NCBI RefSeq assembly: GCF_048571125.1
Contig: NZ_CP182343.1
Coordinates: 806,001 to 870,000 of the forward strand
Direction of reading: 5' to 3'
Length of the DNA: 64,000 bases
Origin: Arcobacter siniprincipis
Lineage (GTDB): Bacteria > Campylobacterota > Campylobacteria > Campylobacterales > Arcobacteraceae
Part shown: positions 54,042 to 62,642 of the stretch, one piece after another
Layout: every line of letters begins with the position of its first letter
How positions within the stretch are numbered: the first letter of the stretch is position 1
Translations under genes and position numbers: made by a program
Notes under the pieces: generated by a model
What the model was told of the DNA's origin: nothing
The model's database searches: none
Seen by the model: only the letters and a program-made list of their open reading frames with translations

Positions 54042-55307
54042 ATGATTATACACCTAGATATCGATTCATTTTTTGTATCTGCCCATAGAACACTAGACAG
54101 TACACTATTAGGCAAAGCAGTTGCTGTTGGAGGAAGAAGTAATACCTCAATATTTGATAATAAATCAAATGATAAAAAAGTATTAAGTGAAAGTAATGGT
54201 GCTTTTGTAAGTTCGATTTTAACAAAAAATAGTAAGAGTTCTGATGAGTATTACAAAGATCAAAATGGACGAATAAGAGGAATAATTACAACATCTTCAT
54301 ATGAAGCTAGAAGATATGGAGTAAAAACTGCTATGAGTGTAAATGAAGCTTTGATGCTTTGTCCTCACTTGATAATGATTTCCCCTGATTATTCTTTGTA
54401 TCATGATTTATCCCAAAGACTTAACAAGTATTTATACACAAAAACTCCCCATGTGGAGCAATCTAGTATTGATGAATTTTTTATAGATTTAAGTGGATAT
54501 ATTGAAGATCATGATATTGAGAATTTTGCAAAAGATTTAAAAAATGAAGTTTTTGAAAAGTTTAAATTACCAATATCTATAGGTATTGCAAATACAAAAT
54601 ATATAGCAAAACTTGCGACAAATGGTGCAAAACCAGATGGTATAAAAATAGTCCAACAAGATGAAGTTTATGATTTTATAAAAGATAAAGCAATCTCAGA
54701 ATTCCCAGGAATAGGAAAAGGTACTGAAAAAAAATTATTAGCACATGGAATTAGAAGACTAGGTCAAATAAGAGATAAAAAAGAGCTTTTTTATTCGTGG
54801 AAAAAATCTGGAATACAACTTTATAATAGAGTATTAGGATTAGACAAAGAAAAAACACAAACAAAAACTACTAAAAAATCAATAGGAATAGGGCGAACCT
54901 TTGATCCTGTACAAGATAGAGTTGAGATAAATAGAAGGCTTGTTATTTTATGTAGGTATCTTAGTTTTTTAGTATTTAAAGAAAAAGTTACTCCCCAAAC
55001 ATTCTTTTTACAAATAAGTTATGACTATAAAAACAAATCAAAAGATTATATAAATACAAATAGACTTTTCAATGAAACATACTTTAAAAACTCGATTTTA
55101 GAACTTTTTAAAACTATAGATATTCATCCAACTCATTATATTGTTCAATTGAATTTATCTGTATCAAATTTTATAGAAAATAAAAATCACAGTTTTAACC
55201 TTTTTGAGTATGAAAAGGACAAAAAGAATTTAGAATTAACTAATAAATTAAATAAGTTAAGGGACAAGTATGGAATTGATATAATTAAAAATGCAACAGA
55301 ACTTTAA
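54042..55307 (+). CDS. Y-family DNA polymerase (DinB/UmuC-like), with insertion
   Basis: A 421-residue translesion polymerase. The N-terminal metal site is LDIDSFF (Asp6, Asp8), TSSYEARRYGVKTAMS is the family's SYEAR region, and SSIDEFFIDL holds the second metal residues. FPGIGKGTEKKL is the helix-hairpin-helix and the little-finger domain follows. Compared with DinB there is an insertion of about 40 residues (about 31-75) before the SYEAR segment. The ATG at 54042 is chosen over an upstream in-frame start because homology begins there. Confidence 0.88.
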   Translation: MIIHLDIDSFFVSAHRTLDSTLLGKAVAVGGRSNTSIFDNKSNDKKVLSESNGAFVSSILTKNSKSSDEYYKDQNGRIRGIITTSSYEARRYGVKTAMSVNEALMLCPHLIMISPDYSLYHDLSQRLNKYLYTKTPHVEQSSIDEFFIDLSGYIEDHDIENFAKDLKNEVFEKFKLPISIGIANTKYIAKLATNGAKPDGIKIVQQDEVYDFIKDKAISEFPGIGKGTEKKLLAHGIRRLGQIRDKKELFYSWKKSGIQLYNRVLGLDKEKTQTKTTKKSIGIGRTFDPVQDRVEINRRLVILCRYLSFLVFKEKVTPQTFFLQISYDYKNKSKDYINTNRLFNETYFKNSILELFKTIDIHPTHYIVQLNLSVSNFIENKNHSFNLFEYEKDKKNLELTNKLNKLRDKYGIDIIKNATEL

Positions 55308-55372
55308 TATAAATAATCGAAAAAAAAAGAAAAAAAGTAGTATAATTTTTAAAATTTCAATAAAGAGAGAAA

Positions 55373-55774
55373 ATGAACAGAAATAAAGAAATCGTAAAAT
55401 CTTATTATGAGAACCTTTGGAATAAAAAAGATAAATCATATATTGATAAACTATTTCATGATGATATACTTTTTAGAGGTACATTAGATGTAGAAACACA
55501 TGGTAAAAAAGAGTTTGAAGAGTACTTTGATATGATTTTGCATGCCCTTCCAAATTTATATCATGGGGTTGAACTTATGATTGCAGAAAACAATTTGGTA
55601 AGTGCAAGAGCCATATATAATGGAACGCATTTAGGAAAACTTTTTGATATAGAAGCGACTAATAGAAGAATAAGATATAACGGAGCTTCATTCTTTAGAA
55701 TAGAAGATGACAAAATAAAAGAAATTTGGGTTTTAGGTGACTTAAATTCATTATATAAACAATTAAGCAAATAA
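55373..55774 (+). CDS. SnoaL-like/ester cyclase domain protein
   Basis: A 133-residue cone-shaped alpha+beta-barrel protein of the NTF2/SnoaL superfamily. Visible hallmarks are VKSYYENLWNKKD at the N-terminus, GTHLGKLFDIEAT in the middle and FFRIEDDKIKEIWVLGD near the C-terminus. The substrate is unknown. It overlaps the CorA-type gene by one base (TAATG), so they are translated together. Confidence 0.82.
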   Translation: MNRNKEIVKSYYENLWNKKDKSYIDKLFHDDILFRGTLDVETHGKKEFEEYFDMILHALPNLYHGVELMIAENNLVSARAIYNGTHLGKLFDIEATNRRIRYNGASFFRIEDDKIKEIWVLGDLNSLYKQLSK

Positions 55775-56550
55775 TGAAATTAAATACAATAGATGATTTT
55801 CACCTAACTGATATTGATAATGAAGCCCACCCTTCAATATTTTTCAAAGATGAAAATTATGATTTATTTATAATTAGAATTCCTAAAATTACAAACAATA
55901 GAGTAGTTCCAGTAAGTAAAGCTTTTATAATTACAGATAATTCTTATTTTTATTATGATAGAAAAAATAGAAATTTTGTTGATTTAAAAAATATTGATGG
56001 ATTTTATGAATTCTTAAATAAAGATATTGATTCAATATTGAACATGGTAAGTAATTACATAAATGAAATAGAAAATATTGAAGATAGCTTTTATGAAAAC
56101 AAAATAGATAAAAATTTTAATAAAAAATGGTTTTCTTACAAAAATGATTTTATTAAAATGAATAGAGTATTATTTAAATGTGTTGAAGTTATTGGAGTAT
56201 TGATAAATGATTATAAGAAAGATGACGACTATTTAAAAAGTAACTTTGAAGATATGCAAGAACATTTAAGCAGAGCACATAGAAACTCTGGAATGCTCTT
56301 AGAAAAGCTTGATGCTTTGCATAACTCATATATAGTAGAAAATAATGAGCAGATGAATAGAACTGTTTATATTTTGACTTTACTATCAGGAATATTTCTA
56401 CCATTAAATTTAATTGTTGGATTTTTTGGTATGAATACTACTTCTTTACCTTTTACTCAAGGAATTGGTGGTACTCAATTTGTAATAAATATACTTCTTT
56501 TTTCAGCCATTGTATCAATTCTTTTAGTATTTTTTATTAAAAAAAGATAA
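55774..56550 (+). CDS. CorA family magnesium/cobalt transporter, short
   Basis: A 258-residue protein with a cytoplasmic alpha/beta part, a long helix and two C-terminal TM helices. The GMN selectivity motif is at about residues 219-221 (GFFGMNTTSL). The length is below the usual 310-330 residues of CorA, mainly in the N-terminal domain. It probably mediates Mg2+ or other divalent cation flux. Convergent with the M42 peptidase gene through a shared terminator. Confidence 0.87.
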   Translation: MKLNTIDDFHLTDIDNEAHPSIFFKDENYDLFIIRIPKITNNRVVPVSKAFIITDNSYFYYDRKNRNFVDLKNIDGFYEFLNKDIDSILNMVSNYINEIENIEDSFYENKIDKNFNKKWFSYKNDFIKMNRVLFKCVEVIGVLINDYKKDDDYLKSNFEDMQEHLSRAHRNSGMLLEKLDALHNSYIVENNEQMNRTVYILTLLSGIFLPLNLIVGFFGMNTTSLPFTQGIGGTQFVINILLFSAIVSILLVFFIKKR

Positions 56551-56570
56551 CTGTTTTTAGTTATCTTTTT
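56541..56570. terminator. Bidirectional terminator between the CorA-type and M42 genes
   Basis: A 12-bp stem (AAAAAGATAACT with AGTTATCTTTTT) around a GTTTTT loop. The stop codons of both convergent genes lie in the hairpin (56548-56550 and 56557-56559). Flanking A and T runs serve both directions. Confidence 0.8.
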
Positions 56571-57603
56571 TCTCAATATAAAGTTTTGATAAAATTAAAA
56601 CCATTGTATCTATGGATTTTTTAGTAGTAGTTTCCCTTACTGTATGATATCCAATAGTTGGAATTTGAAGAGTTGTACCTTGAATCTCACCATCTGTTGC
56701 ATCAATTATTCTTCCTAGTTCTGTAACTCCCACTGAACCTTTTGTTCCTGCACTTAACATTTGATTTTCTAAATAAGCATCTTTGTAGTGGTAATTTATA
56801 TTATTTTCAATAACTATTTTTTTAAGTTTTTCTTCTAAAGGTGATTTGAAAACAGCATTTTCATCTCTATTTCTCAACACAATATCTAAATTTGTAATAT
56901 GATCTACACTACTGTATGGACTTGTATCTAAAACAAGAAGTTCATCTGTTGTTAAATTAAATCTCCTAAAATATTCAAGTAAAAATCTCCAACTTTTTCC
57001 AGCTTCTTCACTTGCTGTAAAAAATGCAGTTCCTTGATATCCAAGGTGATATAGATAAATAATCATAGCAATAGAAATAACATTGTCAAGTTGAGCAGAA
57101 ACTAAGCCATTCTCATCTATGTTCAGTGTATCCATAAATGCTATAGCAGTTCCGGGTAGAAGATGTTTAAGACCATCAATTTTAAAAATAATATTTTTTC
57201 TTCTATCACAAAGAAAGGCATCTTTAATAACTCCCATTCCCAAATAACTTCCAGACCATGGCTCATATGATTGAACTTTATGATCCATAAATCTCATTTC
57301 AAAGTTTTTTAAAAGTTTTTCAGAGTTTGAATTCCCTCTTAAGTCAGCTTGATTTTTTGCAATAAAAGCAGCATATTGGAACTCATTATGTCCTGTACAA
57401 ATCAAACCATGTCTATCTGCATGGGCAGAAATATATCCCTCTTGTGGGTTATTTCCTTTTGCAACTAAAACACCATCATAGTATTCAACATTTAAATCTA
57501 ATTCTTCAAGCTCTCTTTTCACTCTCATAAAAAAAGGATGTTCTGCTCCCACAACACTTGGTGTTCTAATTAGCTGTTTTAAAATATCGTAAAATTTTTC
57601 CAT
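56557..57603 (-). CDS. M42 family metallopeptidase
   Basis: A 348-residue dinuclear zinc aminopeptidase-like enzyme. The full metal set is present: His61 and Asp63 (SAHADRHGL), Asp173 (QLDNVIS), catalytic Glu199 and metal Glu200 (TASEEAG), Asp226 (LVLDTSP) and His320 (IGYHTVRE). These enzymes remove N-terminal residues from short peptides. It starts one base after the carboxypeptidase-like gene upstream, as the last gene in the operon with RimK. Confidence 0.87.
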   Translation of the reverse strand: MEKFYDILKQLIRTPSVVGAEHPFFMRVKRELEELDLNVEYYDGVLVAKGNNPQEGYISAHADRHGLICTGHNEFQYAAFIAKNQADLRGNSNSEKLLKNFEMRFMDHKVQSYEPWSGSYLGMGVIKDAFLCDRRKNIIFKIDGLKHLLPGTAIAFMDTLNIDENGLVSAQLDNVISIAMIIYLYHLGYQGTAFFTASEEAGKSWRFLLEYFRRFNLTTDELLVLDTSPYSSVDHITNLDIVLRNRDENAVFKSPLEEKLKKIVIENNINYHYKDAYLENQMLSAGTKGSVGVTELGRIIDATDGEIQGTTLQIPTIGYHTVRETTTKKSIDTMVLILSKLYIEKKDN

Positions 57604-57604
57604 G

Positions 57605-58651
57605 TTATTCTATTATCTCTTCATTATTTAATTCGTAAAATTCACTTTGTTTTATGGCATCTTCATTGAAGTATTCCATTTTGTTTTCGGCAATATTTAA
57701 GTTACCAAATTTTGCTATGTGAAAAACCGCATCACCTTCTTGAGCAAGGGGAATTTGAGATTTCCCTATAATGATTCCATCAAAGGGTGCTAATATTTCA
57801 AAACTATTATCATCCAATGGTTCATCAATATAAGCAATAACTTCATTCTCTTTTACAATATCGCCCAAGGCTTTTATTGTTCTTATCATTCCACTTTCAC
57901 TGGCTCTTATCCATTTACTAATTCTTGAAGTTATTGGAGTCTTACTTCCTTTTCGTATTACTTTGGGAAGCATGGCATTTTCTCTTAAGACGTTAATAAT
58001 ACCTTTTACTCCGATTCTTATACACGTTTCATCAAAACGCAATGCTTCACCTGCTTCATAAAGAAGTATTGGTATACCACTTTCTTCACCTTCAGCTCTT
58101 AGTGACCCATCTCTTAATTCAGAGTGTAAGATAACAGGTGCACCAAAAGCACGAGCTAGTTTTAGAGTATATTCGTTATCCATATTTGTTCTTATTTGTG
58201 GTAAGTTTGATTTGTGAATAGAGGCTGTATGTAAGTCAATTCCTAAGTCACATTTTGAAACTATCTCTTCAAAAAAGATTTTTGCAATTCTACTGGCAAT
58301 AGAGCCTTTACCACTTCCTGGAAAACTTCTATTTAAATCTCTTCTATCAGGAAGATATCTAGATAGTGTCATAACTCCATAAACATTTACAATGGGTGCA
58401 AAGATTATAGTTCCATGTAGTTTTTTTAAAATATTTAGTTTTCTGATTCTTCTAATAATCTCTATACCATTTAATTCATCCCCATGAATTGCTGCACTAA
58501 TAAAAACTATCGGTCCTGCTTTTTTACCTCGTATTACTCTTATTGGCAAATTTGTAGGAGTATTATAAAGTTTTGGTAACTCTAAATTTATCTTTACTTC
58601 TTTTCCCCTTGGTACAACAATACCACCAATTACCAAATCACTACTTTGCAT
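57605..58651 (-). CDS. Succinylglutamate desuccinylase/aspartoacylase family zinc enzyme
   Basis: A 348-residue M14-type zinc hydrolase. Zinc ligands are His56 and Glu59 (AAIHGDE) and His141 (IDLHTASIH), with DLNRSFPG (105-112) and catalytic Glu199 (LLYEAGEA). A C-terminal lipoyl-like beta domain follows (about 270-330). The family removes acyl or aminoacyl groups from amino acids. In this operon, next to a RimK ligase, it could remove added glutamates; that is inferred. Confidence 0.87.
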   Translation of the reverse strand: MQSSDLVIGGIVVPRGKEVKINLELPKLYNTPTNLPIRVIRGKKAGPIVFISAAIHGDELNGIEIIRRIRKLNILKKLHGTIIFAPIVNVYGVMTLSRYLPDRRDLNRSFPGSGKGSIASRIAKIFFEEIVSKCDLGIDLHTASIHKSNLPQIRTNMDNEYTLKLARAFGAPVILHSELRDGSLRAEGEESGIPILLYEAGEALRFDETCIRIGVKGIINVLRENAMLPKVIRKGSKTPITSRISKWIRASESGMIRTIKALGDIVKENEVIAYIDEPLDDNSFEILAPFDGIIIGKSQIPLAQEGDAVFHIAKFGNLNIAENKMEYFNEDAIKQSEFYELNNEEIIE

Positions 58652-58656
58652 CTAGT

Positions 58657-59589
58657 TTAAGCTCCAATATTATCTTTTTTTATTTTTCTTTTTTTAGTAC
58701 TTTTTTCTGATGCTGGAGTTACACTTTTTTCAATATAATCCATGATTTTACTTGCAATATCTAGATTTGTCGATTTTTCAATTCCTTCTAATCCAGGACT
58801 TGAATTTACTTCCATAACAAGTGGTCCTCTAGATGAGGGTATCATATCCACTCCACAAACTCCAAGACCCATAGCTTTGGCAGCTGCTATTGCAGTTGAT
58901 TTTTCTTTTCTTGTTAGTTTATGTGCTGTAGCACTTCCACCTTGGTGAAGATTTGATCTAAAATCGCCTTCTGCACCTTGTCTTTTCATGGCTCCTACAA
59001 CTTCCCCATTTACAACTAATACTCTAATATCAGCTCCTCCTGCTTCTTCAATATACTCTTGAACAAGTAAGTTTACATCCATGCCATAAAAGGCATCAAG
59101 AACAGACTTTGCAGCTTTTTCGCTATCAACTAAAACTACACCAACACCTTGTGTTCCTTCTAATATTTTCAAAACTAAAGGTGCTCCACCTGATAGTGCT
59201 ATTACATCTTTTGCACTTGATTTATTTGAAGCAAATACTGTTTTTGGCATATCAACATCATTTTTTGAAAGAACTTGTAAACTTCTTAGTTTATCTCTAC
59301 TTCTTGTAATTGCTAAATTTCCAGAAGTACTAAATACATCCATCATCTCAAAGTGTCTTACCATTGCTGCACCATAAAAAGTTCTACTTGCTCCAATTCT
59401 TGGAATAATTGCATCAGGAGTTGGTAATACTTTACCTAAATAATTTATGATAAGTTCACCTTTCATTATCTCAATAGTACATTTTAAATAATCAATTACT
59501 TTAACTTCCCAATTCTTTGCTTGGGCTGCTTCCACTAATCTTCTTGTTGAATACAACTCTTTATTTCTTGATAATATATAAACTCTCAT
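58657..59589 (-). CDS. rimK: RimK-type alpha-L-glutamate ligase
   Basis: A 310-residue ATP-grasp ligase. RVYILSRNKELYSTRRL opens the protein as in E. coli RimK, with LKILEGTQGVGVVLVDS for ATP binding, DIRVLVVNGEVVGAMKR, and EVNSSPGLEGIE near the end. It adds glutamates to the C-terminus of ribosomal protein S6 in E. coli and can make poly-glutamate. A Lys-rich tail of about 20 residues extends beyond the usual end. The RimB-like gene precedes by 2 bases and an AstE/AspA-like gene follows by 5 bases. Confidence 0.95.
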   Translation of the reverse strand: MRVYILSRNKELYSTRRLVEAAQAKNWEVKVIDYLKCTIEIMKGELIINYLGKVLPTPDAIIPRIGASRTFYGAAMVRHFEMMDVFSTSGNLAITRSRDKLRSLQVLSKNDVDMPKTVFASNKSSAKDVIALSGGAPLVLKILEGTQGVGVVLVDSEKAAKSVLDAFYGMDVNLLVQEYIEEAGGADIRVLVVNGEVVGAMKRQGAEGDFRSNLHQGGSATAHKLTRKEKSTAIAAAKAMGLGVCGVDMIPSSRGPLVMEVNSSPGLEGIEKSTNLDIASKIMDYIEKSVTPASEKSTKKRKIKKDNIGA

Positions 59590-59591
59590 TA

Positions 59592-60017
59592 TTATTTTTC
59601 CTCTTTTTTATTACATAAATACTCTTGTGAAACATCAACTAAAAACTTATCTTTTAAAAATCTTCTTCCAATTAACATTGGAAATTTCATATCAGCTCTA
59701 TTTGTCAGAGAAATGATACTTTTATATTTTTTACCAAAAAATTCTACACTTACTTTTATGGATGGTCTTATTTGAACTGTTCCATTTGAACTTTTTACAC
59801 GTTTTATTTTATATATAGGTAAAGTTATTCTTTTACCATGATATGAAGCATGCACTTCATCAAGTAAAGTAAAACTTACTTTATTTTCTTCGATTTCAAT
59901 ATCATCACAATGTAAAGCATTTGAATCAGCACCCGTATCTACTTTAGCATCTAAATCAAACAATTCCAAGTCAAGTATTGAGATACTTTCTTTTCTGCCA
60001 ACTATCTTTTTTTCGAT
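59592..60017 (-). CDS. rimB: RimB-like retropepsin-type protease, apparent AUC start
   Basis: A 141-residue protein of the RimB/retropepsin-like family (often labelled ATP-dependent zinc protease). DAKVDTGADSNALHC is the active-site segment with DTGA, and LIGRRFLKD is the C-terminal strand. Family homology seems to begin at EKKIVGRKESIS, upstream of the first TTG (59969). The frame there has no ATG, GTG or TTG; an ATC at 60017 lies six bases after AAAGGA (60029-60024). If TTG 59969 were used the conserved N-terminal strand would be lost. Alternatively a -1 slip in a 7-A run links to an upstream short frame. Confidence 0.75.
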   Translation of the reverse strand: MEKKIVGRKESISILDLELFDLDAKVDTGADSNALHCDDIEIEENKVSFTLLDEVHASYHGKRITLPIYKIKRVKSSNGTVQIRPSIKVSVEFFGKKYKSIISLTNRADMKFPMLIGRRFLKDKFLVDVSQEYLCNKKEEK

Positions 60018-60127
60018 GAAATATCCTTTATAGTTTTAAAAATTATATCATACTTTGGCATTAAATTATTAGGTGAATTTATTTGAAGAATTTTTGATTT
60101 AGAATTTTATTGTGAAATATTGAAAAT

Positions 60128-60167
60128 GAAGTAATAGCAACTTTTAAATTTAAAGTTCTATTACTTC
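60128..60167 (-). terminator. Terminator of the lemA-TPM operon
   Basis: A long hairpin: GAAGTAATAG with CTATTACTTC, then a bulged C and AACTTT with AAAGTT, around a TAAATTT loop. It overlaps the 3' end of the second TPM gene. On the minus strand a T-rich stretch follows. Confidence 0.6.
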
Positions 60168-60761
60168 ATTACTAAGTTCATTTATGTCATTTTCTTTTAT
60201 TGGAAAATTTTCTATTAAGATTTCACTACAACTTTTTATTGCAGTTTTGTATCCTTCTTCAAATTCTTTATTTTTGACATCTTTTATAAATTGGTTTACT
60301 ATTTCTTGCCAATATGTATCATCTATTTTTTCTTTTACATTTTTATCTGTAATTATTTCTACATATTTTTCTTCAATTGATACAAAAAACATGATTGTTA
60401 GTTTTGTTTGAGTGTCATAAAGTCCTTGATTAATAAACTCTTCTTTGGCCTTTTTTGATGCTTTGTTATACTTATATTTTTTTGGTAAAAGATATAAAAA
60501 GTACTGTTTAAAATTATGAAACATAAGTATAAAAAATGCAAAAGTTGATAATTGTATCTCAAAAAACATTATCGTACTTGCATTAAAATATAAACTAATA
60601 AGTGAAATCAAAAATGTAAAAACTAAAGAAAATATTAAAATCAATAGATTATAAGAAGATGAAAAGTCTGTAATAACAGCAACAAGTTCTGCTGAACTTT
60701 TCTCTTCAAGTTTTTTTATTTGTTTTTCTATAGATTCTTTTTCATCGTTATTTAAATACAT
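60150..60761 (-). CDS. TPM domain membrane protein (second copy)
   Basis: A 203-residue protein. A TPM-like start (SIEKQIKKLEEKSSAELVAVITD) is followed by two hydrophobic segments (about residues 38-60 and 66-88), then a TPM-type region (YDTQTKLTIMFFVSIEEKYVEIITDKNV). The ATG at 60761 overlaps the previous stop (TAATG), with GGAGG 6 bases upstream; an ATG two codons earlier sits too close to that site. Function unknown; it lies in an operon with a larger TPM protein and LemA. Confidence 0.82.
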   Translation of the reverse strand: MYLNNDEKESIEKQIKKLEEKSSAELVAVITDFSSSYNLLILIFSLVFTFLISLISLYFNASTIMFFEIQLSTFAFFILMFHNFKQYFLYLLPKKYKYNKASKKAKEEFINQGLYDTQTKLTIMFFVSIEEKYVEIITDKNVKEKIDDTYWQEIVNQFIKDVKNKEFEEGYKTAIKSCSEILIENFPIKENDINELSNEVIEL

Positions 60762-61663
60762 TACCATCCTCCACTAGCGCCACCGCCACCAAAACTTCCA
60801 CCGCCTCCACCGAAGCTGCCACCAAAACTACTAGAACCTGAACTAAAGCCACCACCAAAACCAGTTCCAAAACCAATACTATTATCGTATCTAGAACTAT
60901 GATTTGAATTACTTGTTGAATTGACTATTTTACTATTTACTCTAAAGATTGTTAATGTAAAAAAGATAAAAGCAATAAGTGAAATGATAAAGCTACCTGT
61001 ACCAATTGTAATAAAAAGTCCAGCAAACCCACCAAATATCATTGATTGAAAAACTCTTGATGTCTTTTTTAAGTTCATTTTAGCAAATATTGTACCAATA
61101 AATGGAGCTAAAAATATTATCATAAAGTATAAAATAAATAGCGGGAATATATTCCCACTACTACTAGTATGTGTTTTTTGTTTATATTCACCTTTTATTG
61201 AACTAATAATTGCATTAGTTCCTTCTAAAATCCCTTTATAATAATCACCTTTTTTAAAATATGGTTTGATTTTATATTCGATTATTTCGTGGGATCTAGC
61301 ATCTGTTAAACTCCCCTCTAATCCATATCCAACTTCGATTCTGATTTTTTTTTCTTTCATTGAAACAATTAATAAAACACCATTATCTTTATCTTTTTGT
61401 CCGATTTTCCAATATCTTCCTATTTGATAACCATAATCTTCTATTTGATTACCATCAAGAGATTTTAATGTCAAAATAACTATTTGATTTGAAGTCTTTT
61501 TTTCTTGGGTATTTAATATATTTGTTAAAGTCTCTTTTTGATTTGAAGTTAAGATTCCTGCATTGTCAACTACTCTTCCTGTAAGTTTAGGAAAAGCAAT
61601 ATCTGCTACAAGTAGGCTTTGTAAAAGTAAGATACTAAAAAGTATAAAAACTATTTTTTTCAT
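60761..61663 (-). CDS. TPM domain protein (YgcG family), Gly/Ser-rich C-terminus
   Basis: A 300-residue protein with a Sec signal peptide (about residues 1-20) and a periplasmic TPM domain (about 28-150: LTGRVVDNAGILTS, RIEVGYGLEGSLTDARS). Two or more TM helices follow (about 175-235), then a low-complexity Gly/Ser/Phe tail. It is the usual partner of LemA. TPM proteins are linked to membrane protein quality control or photosystem repair in other lineages; the role here is unknown. It starts one base after the lemA stop. Confidence 0.88.
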   Translation of the reverse strand: MKKIVFILFSILLLQSLLVADIAFPKLTGRVVDNAGILTSNQKETLTNILNTQEKKTSNQIVILTLKSLDGNQIEDYGYQIGRYWKIGQKDKDNGVLLIVSMKEKKIRIEVGYGLEGSLTDARSHEIIEYKIKPYFKKGDYYKGILEGTNAIISSIKGEYKQKTHTSSSGNIFPLFILYFMIIFLAPFIGTIFAKMNLKKTSRVFQSMIFGGFAGLFITIGTGSFIISLIAFIFFTLTIFRVNSKIVNSTSNSNHSSRYDNSIGFGTGFGGGFSSGSSSFGGSFGGGGGSFGGGGASGGW

Positions 61664-61664
61664 T

Positions 61665-62255
61665 TTAGAAGTTTACTTTTGGTGTTTCTTGTTCTTTTTG
61701 AGTAGCTGTAAAATTCTCTTTTACTTTAGCTTCAGGATAAAGAATTGCTGCAATAATTTTTCCAGGGAAAGTTCTTAATTCCATATTATATTTTTTTACA
61801 CTTTCTATGTAATCTCTTCTTGCAACTGATATTCTATTTTCAGTTCCTTCAAGTTGAGATTGTAGTGCTAAAAAGTTTTTATCAGCTTTTAAATTTGGGT
61901 ATTTTTCAACAACAACCATAAGTCTAGAAAGCGCAGAACTTAACGCCCCTTGTGCTTGTTGGAATTGTTGAACCAATTTAGGGTTTGATAACATCTCAGG
62001 AGTCAAAGATATTTTTCCTACATTTGCTCTTGCTTGAGTAACTTCAGTTAGAGTAGATTTTTCATGATCTGCATAACCTTTTACTGTTGATACTAAGTTA
62101 GGAATTAAATCTGCTCTTCTTTTATATTGATTTTGAAGTTGTGAAAAAGATGCTTTTACATTTTCATCTAAGGTTGGGACATTATTAACATTTGCAAATA
62201 AAATTCCAACAAATGCCAAAATAACAACACCTATAACTATTAAAAACGCTTTCAT
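61665..62255 (-). CDS. LemA family protein
   Basis: A 196-residue protein with one N-terminal TM helix and a long helical bundle. LemA hallmarks include QLQNQYKRRADLIPNLV (about residues 43-59), TEVTQARANVG and FPGKIIAAILYPEAK at the C-terminus. It is commonly found with TPM-domain genes, as here. Function is not established. It heads the three-gene minus-strand operon. Confidence 0.93.
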   Translation of the reverse strand: MKAFLIVIGVVILAFVGILFANVNNVPTLDENVKASFSQLQNQYKRRADLIPNLVSTVKGYADHEKSTLTEVTQARANVGKISLTPEMLSNPKLVQQFQQAQGALSSALSRLMVVVEKYPNLKADKNFLALQSQLEGTENRISVARRDYIESVKKYNMELRTFPGKIIAAILYPEAKVKENFTATQKEQETPKVNF

Positions 62256-62386
62256 ATTAAACCTTTATTTTAAAGTATTAGTATGGTATTGAAATTTTAA
62301 TTAACAAGCAATGAAAAGAGTTTTTATTTTATTAATTAAAGTGTAAGAATAAGTTATACAATAAAAATAATTGTACATAAGTTTTT

Positions 62387-62470
62387 TGGTGCAGATGATG
62401 AGATTTGAACTCACACGACTCTCGCCACGAGCCCCTCAAGCCCGCGTGTCTACCATTCCACCACATCTGC
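62387..62470 (-). tRNA. tRNA-Leu (anticodon GAG)
   Basis: An 84-base class II tRNA with encoded CCA. The acceptor stem GCAGATG pairs with CATCTGC (7 bp) and A73 precedes CCA. The anticodon stem is CGGGC/GCTCG around the loop TTGAGGG, giving anticodon GAG. The T loop is GTTCAAATC and the D region GGTGGAATGG. A short variable arm (TGGCGAGAGTCGT) is typical of tRNA-Leu. The stretch 62256-62386 and the spacer to 62572 show nothing else recognisable. Confidence 0.95.
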
Positions 62471-62572
62471 ATTTAAAATATCTAAATCTTTAATATATGA
62501 TTATTTATTTTAAGTGCGGAATTATAGCAATAAAACCTTATAGATTTAATTAAAAAGAAATTTTTATGAAAC

Positions 62573-62624
62573 TACTTGTTAAAACAATATTTGTCTTGAC
62601 AAGTAATTTCAAAAAATGTATAGT
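62573..62624 (+). promoter_or_regulatory. marR promoter with inverted-repeat operator
   Basis: TTGACA (62596-62601) and TATAGT (62619-62624) are 17 bases apart. Two dyads overlap the -35 region: TACTTGT (62573-62579) with ACAAGTA (62599-62605), and TTGTC-TT-GACAA (62591-62602). The MarR gene starts downstream, so autoregulation is likely. Confidence 0.6.
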
Positions 62625-62642
62625 AATGCATAAGGAGTGTAT

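Noticed and set aside
60000..60072. Short plus-one frame upstream of the rimB-like gene (19 codons from the ATG near 60063)
   Set aside because: It has no Shine-Dalgarno and overlaps a TATAAT promoter element, so it is probably not translated alone; kept only as part of the frameshift alternative.
60761..60900. Gly/Ser-rich repeat coding region as a tandem DNA repeat element
   Set aside because: The low complexity follows from the Gly/Ser tail usual in TPM-domain proteins of this family.
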